A DNA stretch of 64,000 bases from Deinococcus deserti VCD115. GTDB lineage: Bacteria > Deinococcota > Deinococci > Deinococcales > Deinococcaceae. Shown here one piece after another: positions 55,424 through 64,000 of the stretch. Position 1 is the stretch's first letter, and each line of letters opens with the position of its first letter. The notes under the pieces are model-generated. The model ran no database searches, was not told the origin of the DNA, and saw nothing but the letters and a program-made list of their open reading frames with translations. The position numbers were made by a program, and so were the translations under genes. Where the stretch lies: contig NC_012526.1 of the NCBI RefSeq assembly GCF_000020685.1, positions 2,744,001-2,808,000 on the forward strand, given 5' to 3'.

Positions 55424-56674
55424 ATGTCCGGCTCCCCCGAACAACCCCGTAAAGTCCGGCTGCCTGCCCTGGCGCTGGTGGCGCTGATCGGTGCACGTGG
55501 CGCCGGAAAAACCACCTTCGCCGCAGAGCACCTCAGGCCGGAGGAGGTGGTGAGCGCGGCCCAGCACGGTGAGGACCCGCTTGCTCCTCTGCTCCAGGCA
55601 GCCGGCACACGGCTGTCGCGGGGGGAACTCGCGGTGGTGGACGCGCCGCTGGTCCGTCCACACGACCGGCGGCGCGTGGTGGAGCTGGCCCGGCAGCATG
55701 ACGTCTCGGCGGTGGCTGTGGTGCTGGATCTGCCACGCCCACTGCTGACCCAGCGCCTCGGACCTGAAGGTGACCGGGCTGCCCTGGCCGCCGAAGTCAC
55801 CGAGCTGCACCGGACCCTGCACGGCCTGGAGAAAGAAGGTTTCCGGCGGGTCTGGGTGCTGCGGAGTCTGCAGGAAGTCAGGCAGTTCAGCCTGCAGCGC
55901 GTGCCGCTGGCGCCGGACCGCCGGGACCTGGAAGGACCTTTTGACATCATCGGTGACGTTCACGGCTGCCTGCCGGAACTGCTCACCCTGCTGGACCAGC
56001 TGGGCTACACCAGGGGGCAGGCCATGACGCCTCCACCAGGGCGCCGGGCCGTGTTTCTGGGTGATCTGGTGGACCGCGGCCCGGACAGCGCCGGGGTGCT
56101 CCGACTGGTCATGGACATGGTGAATTCCGGCGCGGCGCTGTGCCTGCCCGGCAACCACGAGGAAAAGCTGCTGCGCGCCCTGAACGGCAAGGCGGTGCGT
56201 GCGCTCCATGGCCTGGACGTGACACTCCAGCAGCTGCACGCTGCCGGCGAAGCGTTCCGCTCGGAGGTGCGGGCCTTCGTGCAGAGCATGCCCAGCCACC
56301 TGCTGCTGGATGGTGGCCGGCTGGTCGTGGCGCACGCCGGTTTGCCTGAGCATTACCACGGCCGGGTATCGGGCCGGGTCCGCAGCTTTGCCCTCTACGG
56401 CGACACCGACGGGCGGGTGGATGAGACTGGATTGCCGGTCCGCCGTGACTGGGCCCGCACCTACCGGGGTGAGGCCCTGGTGGTGTACGGCCACACCCCG
56501 GTCACCGCTCCCCGCTGGCTCAACGGCACCGTAAATATTGACACCGGGTGTGCCTTCGGGGGCCAACTGACGGCCCTGCGGTACCCGGAGCTGGACACCG
56601 TGAGTGTCCCGGCCAGCGAACAGTACGCGGTTCCTGGCCGCCCCCTGCTAGAGGCGGGCATACACCCAGGCTGA
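55424..56674 (+). CDS. Polynucleotide kinase-phosphatase-like fusion
   Basis: The 416-residue protein joins an N-terminal P-loop kinase domain ([41 protein letters not shown]) to a C-terminal calcineurin-like phosphoesterase with [45 protein letters not shown] and VVYGHTPV. This is the domain order of bacterial Pnkp, but the ligase domain is missing. It could phosphorylate 5'-OH and remove 2'/3'-phosphates at RNA or DNA ends. ATG 55424 was chosen; a GTG at 55385 is open in frame. No ligase gene is adjacent. Confidence 0.8.
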   Translation: MSGSPEQPRKVRLPALALVALIGARGAGKTTFAAEHLRPEEVVSAAQHGEDPLAPLLQAAGTRLSRGELAVVDAPLVRPHDRRRVVELARQHDVSAVAVVLDLPRPLLTQRLGPEGDRAALAAEVTELHRTLHGLEKEGFRRVWVLRSLQEVRQFSLQRVPLAPDRRDLEGPFDIIGDVHGCLPELLTLLDQLGYTRGQAMTPPPGRRAVFLGDLVDRGPDSAGVLRLVMDMVNSGAALCLPGNHEEKLLRALNGKAVRALHGLDVTLQQLHAAGEAFRSEVRAFVQSMPSHLLLDGGRLVVAHAGLPEHYHGRVSGRVRSFALYGDTDGRVDETGLPVRRDWARTYRGEALVVYGHTPVTAPRWLNGTVNIDTGCAFGGQLTALRYPELDTVSVPASEQYAVPGRPLLEAGIHPG

Positions 56675-56735
56675 CGCCCGCGCTGACCGGACGACCTTAC
56701 CCTTGCAGGCAGCAGCACCTGACAGAATGCGGCCC

Positions 56736-57737
56736 ATGAGTGGTCTGGTAGATGTTGCGATTATCGGTGCGGGCCCGGTGGGTCTGGCCGCCGCCATTGC
56801 CTGCAAGCGTGCAGGCCTGAGTTACGTGGTGCTGGAAAAAGGCTGTGTGGTGAACGCCATTTTCGAATACCCCACCTACATGTCCTTTTTCACCACCGCT
56901 CCAGAGCTGGAAATCGGCAACCACCCGATGGTAACCGGGCACGACAAGCCCGACCGGCGCGACGCGCTGATGTATTACCGGCTGGTCACCCAGCGCGAGG
57001 CGCTGAATGTCGAGCAGTACACCGAAGTTACTGCCGTTCATGCAGCGCCTGCCGGCTTTACCGTCCAGGTCGAGAAGCGTGACGGCAACAGCGGGGTCGT
57101 CGAGGCCCGTCGGGTGGTGGTGGCCACCGGGTATTACGACAATCCCATGGCCCTGGGCATTCCGGGCGAGGACAGCGACAACGTCAGCCACTACTACACC
57201 GAGGCCCATCCTTTCATGGGGCTGAACGTGACGGTCATCGGTGCAGGAAACTCGGCCGCCGACGCCGCCCTGGACCTGTGGCGCGGCGGGGCGAACGTGA
57301 CCATGGTGGTGCGTGCCCCGGAACTGAAGCCCACCATCAAATACTGGGTGCGGCCAGACCTGGAAAACCGCATCAAGGAAGGCAGCATCACTGCCCATTT
57401 CAACTCCCAGGTCGTGGAAATTCACCCTGATCTCGTCCGGGTGCAGCGCCAGGACGGCACCACGTGGGACCTGCCGACCCATTTCACCTTCGCGCTGACC
57501 GGCTACCGCCCGGACCTGTCCTTCCTGTCGGGTCTGGGACTCGCACAGCACCCGGACGAGTGTCTGGTGCTCAGTGATCATTACGAGAGCAGCGTGCCCG
57601 GTCTGTTCGTGGCGGGCAGCGCGGGGTTTGCCGGGAAAACCAATCAGGTCTTTATCGAGAACGGCCGCTTTCACGCTGATGTCGCAGTGGCTGAAATTAC
57701 CCGTCAGCTGGGGAGCGGAGTCCTGCGGCAAGGCTGA
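56736..57737 (+). CDS. ypdA: YpdA-family bacillithiol-disulfide reductase
   Basis: The 333-residue flavoprotein has an FAD site [20 protein letters not shown], the YpdA-type segment [20 protein letters not shown], an NADPH site [20 protein letters not shown] and the C-terminal [14 protein letters not shown]. There is no CxxC motif, as in YpdA. It reduces bacillithiol disulfide with NADPH; Deinococcus makes bacillithiol. No bsh gene is nearby. Confidence 0.85.
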   Translation: MSGLVDVAIIGAGPVGLAAAIACKRAGLSYVVLEKGCVVNAIFEYPTYMSFFTTAPELEIGNHPMVTGHDKPDRRDALMYYRLVTQREALNVEQYTEVTAVHAAPAGFTVQVEKRDGNSGVVEARRVVVATGYYDNPMALGIPGEDSDNVSHYYTEAHPFMGLNVTVIGAGNSAADAALDLWRGGANVTMVVRAPELKPTIKYWVRPDLENRIKEGSITAHFNSQVVEIHPDLVRVQRQDGTTWDLPTHFTFALTGYRPDLSFLSGLGLAQHPDECLVLSDHYESSVPGLFVAGSAGFAGKTNQVFIENGRFHADVAVAEITRQLGSGVLRQG

Positions 57738-57888
57738 ACAGGAAGAGACCCAACTCAGCCGCCCAGCGGAGAAAACTCCAGGTCGTCCAACGAAGCTATC
57801 GGGCCCCTGAAGGCCAGTCCGGCCCCTCTCCCCTCCCCCGCCTGGGGGCATTCATGGGCCACAAAGCCATGCGTGAAATACTCCCGGC

Positions 57889-59250
<1,362 letters not shown>

Positions 59251-59267
59251 CAGAAAGGATCACGCGA

Positions 59268-59295
59268 AGGGGAGAGACCTGTGTGCCTCTCCCCT
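59268..59295 (+). terminator. Intrinsic terminator after the VanW gene
   Basis: AGGGGAGAG (59268-59276) pairs with CTCTCCCCT (59287-59295), followed by CTTTGCTGCTT. It also sits just beyond the convergent parB stop and may serve both. Confidence 0.65.
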
Positions 59296-59321
59296 CTTTG
59301 CTGCTTAATGGCCGCAGCCCT

Positions 59322-60167
59322 TCAGTCGTCAGCCGCGTAGCCCAGCAGCGACAGGATGCGATCAAGTTCCTCACGGGACCCATAGTTGAGTTCCACACGT
59401 CCCTTGTCCTCTCCGGTGATGCGCACGCGCGTCCCGGTCCGGCGGCTCAGGTCCAGTTCGACCTGCCGGTAGGTCCTTGGTGGGTTGACCTTGATGGGCC
59501 CCGGGGCCCGGGTTTCACGCTTGAGGGCCTCGGCCTCCCGAACATTCAGTCCGTGGGTCACGATCTGGTCCAGTGCCCAGGCCCGGTCCTTCTCAGGCTG
59601 AGCCAGAATCGCCCGGGCATGGCCTGCACTGATCTGGCCACGGTCCAGGGCGTTCAACGCAGCACTGTCCAGCGACAGGAGGCGCAGGGCGTTGGCGACT
59701 GTACTGCGCCCTTTGCCCACCGCCTGGGCCACGCCTTCCTGATTCAGCCCCTGATTCATTAGCGCCTGATAGGCACGTGCCTCTTCCAGGGGTCCCAGAT
59801 CCTCACGCTGAAGGTTCTCGACGATGGCAATTTCCAGCGCCTCGCGGTCAGCCAGATCGCGGATAATGACAGGGATTTCAGTCAGTCCCGCCAGCTGGCT
59901 GGCACGCCAGCGCCGTTCACCAGCAACAATCTCAAAGTTGTCCCCGCGTGGCCGCACCAGAAGGGGTTGCAGGACGCCCTTGTCGCGAATGCTCTGGGCC
60001 AGTTCAGCCAGAGCTTCCGGGGCAAAGACCTGCCTTGGTTGATAAGCGGCCTGGGTAATCCGGCTGATGCTCAGGGTCTGCACCTGGGGCCCGCCTGCGG
60101 CCTCGGGAGCGGCCTTGGCACCCAGCAGTGCGTCCAGACCACGGCCGAGACTAGATTTTTTCGACAC
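59322..60167 (-). CDS. parB: Chromosome partitioning protein ParB
   Basis: The 281-residue protein begins [15 protein letters not shown] (ParA-contacting N-terminus) and has the CTP-binding box [32 protein letters not shown], and the helix-turn-helix [20 protein letters not shown] that reads parS. It clamps and slides on DNA around parS. It overlaps parA by 17 bp. Two parS-like sites lie 2 kb upstream at 61992 and 62070. Confidence 0.96.
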   Translation of the reverse strand: MSKKSSLGRGLDALLGAKAAPEAAGGPQVQTLSISRITQAAYQPRQVFAPEALAELAQSIRDKGVLQPLLVRPRGDNFEIVAGERRWRASQLAGLTEIPVIIRDLADREALEIAIVENLQREDLGPLEEARAYQALMNQGLNQEGVAQAVGKGRSTVANALRLLSLDSAALNALDRGQISAGHARAILAQPEKDRAWALDQIVTHGLNVREAEALKRETRAPGPIKVNPPRTYRQVELDLSRRTGTRVRITGEDKGRVELNYGSREELDRILSLLGYAADD

Positions 60168-60900
60168 GCTGCATCACCTCGTCGGCCAGTCGCTTGTAGG
60201 CCGCGGCACCGCTGGACAATGGCGCAAATGCGTTGATGGGCTTGGAAAAACTGGGGGCCTCGGACAGCCTGACATTGCGCGGCACTACCGACCAGAACAC
60301 CAGTTCCCCAAAATGTCCGCGCACCATCGTTTCAACTTCCTGTGCCAGATTGGTCCGGCCGTCGAACATGGTCAGGACCACTCCAAGCACCTTCAGCCGC
60401 GGGTTCAGGCCGCCCTGGACGCGTTCGACGGTTTCCATCAAGCCTGCCAGTCCCTCCAGCGCGTAATACTCGGCCTGCAGAGGAATCAGCAGGGCATCAA
60501 CCGCCGCCAGGACATTGACTGTCAGCGGACCCAGGCTGGGCGGTGCGTCAATCAGGACCAAGTCGTACCCACCAACACTGGCCAGCAGCCGGGTCAGGGC
60601 GTCCGGATCATCAGCCAGTTCGACGCCCGCACCGGCAAGGTCAGGGGTAGAAGGCAAAACGAACAACCCGTCCTGCAAGGTCGGCAGGGTGAACTCGGCG
60701 GCCCGGGCCGGTTCGCCCAGAGCCTCATACAGGCCCTGCTCAGCGCCGCGCAGCCCCAGGCCGCTGGTGGCGTTGCCCTGAGGGTCCATGTCGAGCAGAA
60801 GCACCTTTCTGCCACCTGCAGCCAGATAGGCCGCAAGGTTGACAGCAGTGGTGGTTTTGCCCACGCCGCCTTTCTGGTTTACGACCCCAAGCACCTTCAT
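60151..60900 (-). CDS. parA: Chromosome partitioning ATPase ParA
   Basis: The 249-residue protein has the deviant Walker [36 protein letters not shown] and [16 protein letters not shown]. It moves ParB-parS complexes over the nucleoid. It starts 10 bp after the rsmG stop. Confidence 0.97.
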   Translation of the reverse strand: MKVLGVVNQKGGVGKTTTAVNLAAYLAAGGRKVLLLDMDPQGNATSGLGLRGAEQGLYEALGEPARAAEFTLPTLQDGLFVLPSTPDLAGAGVELADDPDALTRLLASVGGYDLVLIDAPPSLGPLTVNVLAAVDALLIPLQAEYYALEGLAGLMETVERVQGGLNPRLKVLGVVLTMFDGRTNLAQEVETMVRGHFGELVFWSVVPRNVRLSEAPSFSKPINAFAPLSSGAAAYKRLADEVMQRVEKI

Positions 60901-60910
60901 GGTTTTCGTC

Positions 60911-61645
60911 TCACTTCGCGCTCCAGAATAGCGGCTGTTGATTGGGCACGCCTTCCCGGCGCGGGTATCTGTCGGGGGTATCCCTCAGTTTCTCCACCAC
61001 CACGAGTGTCCGGGCGTCTCCGAGCACGGGCAGCGTAAAGGCCTCAACCTCGGTAACACGGCCGCCGAGTTCACCCGCTGCCCGCTGCCCCGCACGCAGC
61101 TCTTCTGGACTGATCGGGCCTTTCTGCGCTACCAGAAGGCCTCCGGGCCGCAGGAAAGGCAGGGCGAGCTCTGCCAGGATGGGCAGCGCAGCGACGGCAC
61201 GCACCACCACCCGGTCATACCGGTCGCGGTGCTCCGGCTGTCTGGTCAGGGTCTCCGCTCGCCCAGCCACTGGGCGAACATTCTGCAGGCCAAGCGCTTC
61301 AGCAGTGGCGCGCACGAACTCCACCTTTTTGCGGGTGGAATCCACTGGCGTGAATTGCAGTTCTGCCCGCATCAGGGCAAGCGGCAGGGTTGGGAAACCA
61401 GCGCCCGTTCCCAGGTCTACCACCTGATGGTTGCCGTCCAGGTGGCCACCCCCGAGACACGTCAGCGAATCCACGAAGTGTTTCAAAACGATGTCACGCT
61501 CGGTCTTCAGGGCCGTGAGGTTGAACCGGGCATTGCCTTCCTGCAACAGGACCAGCAGCGCCGCAAATTGATCGAGCACTGGCGCTACATCGAGTCCCAG
61601 TTCCTGCGCGCCTGCGAGCAGTAATTCGGTGGCTTCAGGATTCAC
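60911..61645 (-). CDS. rsmG: 16S rRNA (guanine-N7) methyltransferase RsmG
   Basis: The 244-residue enzyme has [10 protein letters not shown], the SAM motif [17 protein letters not shown] and [18 protein letters not shown]. It methylates G527 of 16S rRNA. The start is GTG 61645, with AGAGGT upstream and overlapping the stop of the preceding ORF (GTGA). The upstream in-frame extension overlaps that ORF and is rejected. Confidence 0.95.
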   Translation of the reverse strand: MNPEATELLLAGAQELGLDVAPVLDQFAALLVLLQEGNARFNLTALKTERDIVLKHFVDSLTCLGGGHLDGNHQVVDLGTGAGFPTLPLALMRAELQFTPVDSTRKKVEFVRATAEALGLQNVRPVAGRAETLTRQPEHRDRYDRVVVRAVAALPILAELALPFLRPGGLLVAQKGPISPEELRAGQRAAGELGGRVTEVEAFTLPVLGDARTLVVVEKLRDTPDRYPRREGVPNQQPLFWSAK

Positions 61646-61962
61646 AGGTGATACCTCTGCTTCATTTCCATATAACGGTCGTAAACATGGTGGTCGATGC
61701 TCTGTAAAGGCAGGGCATCCAGTTGAGGAACCAGCTGCTCCCGCAGCACCTGTCCGCGCACCATCCACTGGTAGTAACTGCGTCCTCCGTGCTCGTACGG
61801 ACCGTACAGCTTGGAGCCCGGGCACAAATCAAGCAGCGTATTGAACAGTCCGGCGTGCTTCGTGTGCATCCGTACCGTCACGTGTGGCTGCTTGCCGTCT
61901 CCTCCGAAATGCCCTTCACCAATCAGCACCCCGAGCAGAAGGCCCTGTTCAAAAGTCGCCAA
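61642..61962 (-). CDS. Small LAGLIDADG-like protein between mnmG and rsmG
   Basis: The 106-residue protein has a single LAGLIDADG-type motif [17 protein letters not shown] followed by [20 protein letters not shown] and [20 protein letters not shown], the pattern of homing endonuclease subunits or WhiA-like domains. TTG 61962 has AGGAGG 7 nt upstream, a better start than the frame to 62085 that runs through parS 1. Its TGA overlaps the rsmG start. Single-motif members dimerise; a domesticated DNA-binding role is possible, because no intron or intein is seen. Confidence 0.65.
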   Translation of the reverse strand: MATFEQGLLLGVLIGEGHFGGDGKQPHVTVRMHTKHAGLFNTLLDLCPGSKLYGPYEHGGRSYYQWMVRGQVLREQLVPQLDALPLQSIDHHVYDRYMEMKQRYHL

Positions 61963-61991
61963 ATCACTTCCTCCTCTTGTTTCACCGTCAA

Positions 61992-62005
61992 GTTTCCCGT
62001 GAAAC
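61992..62005. promoter_or_regulatory. parS-like site 1
   Basis: GTTTCCCGTGAAAC differs by one base from the parS core GTTTCACGTGAAAC. It sits in a wider 27-bp unit (61979-62005) with GTTTCAC and GTGAAAC at its ends, repeated at 62057-62083 with one change. Confidence 0.8.
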
Positions 62006-62024
62006 GAAAGAATCGTCAAGCGAA

Positions 62025-62052
62025 AGGTGCGCCAGCACACCCTGGCGCACCT
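62025..62052 (-). terminator. Hairpin between the two parS sites, likely mnmG terminator
   Basis: AGGTGCGCCAG (62025-62035) pairs perfectly with CTGGCGCACCT (62042-62052). On the minus strand TTTCGCTTG follows, a weak T-rich tail. Confidence 0.55.
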
Positions 62053-62065
62053 ATTTGTTTCACCG

Positions 62066-63871
<1,806 letters not shown>

Positions 63872-63967
63872 CTCAGGCGGCAGTGTACCGGGCGGCCCGT
63901 CACACAAGGGTGACCGTCCTTCCTGGACAGCCGCGCGGGGCAGGAAAGAGACCACTACACTGCGACT

Positions 63968-64000
63968 ATGGACTTTGCAAGTTTACGGGCCGATCTGATC
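63968..64000 (+). CDS. Start of a gene cut by the window end
   Basis: ATG 63968 opens the frame [11 protein letters not shown], continuing past the end. TACACT (63956-63961) lies 6 nt before it, suggesting a leaderless transcript, divergent from mnmG. The product cannot be named from 11 residues. Confidence 0.4.

Noticed and set aside
61991..62019. Promoter TTGACG-17 bp-GAAACT overlapping parS site 1
   Set aside because: The -10 matches the consensus at only three of six bases; mentioned only as a possible autoregulation route.

Overview
The window is GC-rich, densely coded bacterial DNA that reads as a Deinococcus chromosome. The strongest marker is ddrC (42977-43675, minus), a DNA-damage-response gene known only from Deinococcus, preceded by a 17-bp palindrome matching the radiation/desiccation response motif (RDRM) bound by DdrO. 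Other fitting traits are a YpdA-type bacillithiol-disulfide reductase, several start codons placed 6-7 nt after a -10 box (leaderless mRNAs are common in Deinococcus), and frequent GTG/TTG starts. No rRNA, tRNA, CRISPR array or intact insertion sequence was found.

Layout. 0-10 kb: a cut serine hydrolase, a Crp/Fnr regulator facing an acyl-CoA dehydrogenase, a DsbA-like protein, aguB, a winged-helix regulator divergent from a cytochrome P450 with a perfect inverted repeat between them, truA, a LysM/M23 peptidase and surE. 10-19.4 kb: a rhodanese, xseA-crcB, corA, the overlapping thyA/dCMP deaminase/folA/MFS operon (dTMP and folate metabolism) and fumC. Two 71-bp, 68/71-identical intergenic repeats lie at 10861 and 19280; each looks like a sigma-70 promoter running straight into a terminator. 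19.4-26 kb: acetyl-CoA synthetase, nth, a LURP-one-like protein, the def-fmt pair and a TPR protein. 26-34.5 kb: a gene-poor kilobase, a GH2 glycosidase, a TfoX-C protein, a small protein plus ECF sigma factor, a phytanoyl-CoA dioxygenase-like enzyme, a macrodomain protein, gmk, an Lrp-type sensor domain and tsaE. 34.7-43 kb: ackA-pta, an RNase H-like protein, a Cfa-type methyltransferase with a twin-arginine-like leader, two LptF/LptG permeases and ddrC.

44-64 kb looks origin-proximal: der with a short upstream ORF, ftsH, trpF, a cluster of six DnaA boxes (51584-51752), an EF-G-like GTPase, a kinase-phosphatase fusion, ypdA, a VanW protein and the block mnmG - LAGLIDADG-like ORF - rsmG - parA - parB with two parS-like sites. 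In D. radiodurans ddrC (DR_0003) lies next to dnaN/dnaA and parB/parA are DR_0012/DR_0013, so the neighbourhood appears conserved, yet neither dnaA nor dnaN is present here. Three genes in this part are broken (peroxiredoxin at 45.6 kb, unknown protein at 50.4 kb, VOC remnant at 53 kb).

Working together: thyA/dCMP deaminase/folA supply dTMP; ackA-pta and acs link acetate with acetyl-CoA; def-fmt mature protein N-termini; parAB and parS segregate the origin; nth, xseA and ddrC serve genome maintenance.
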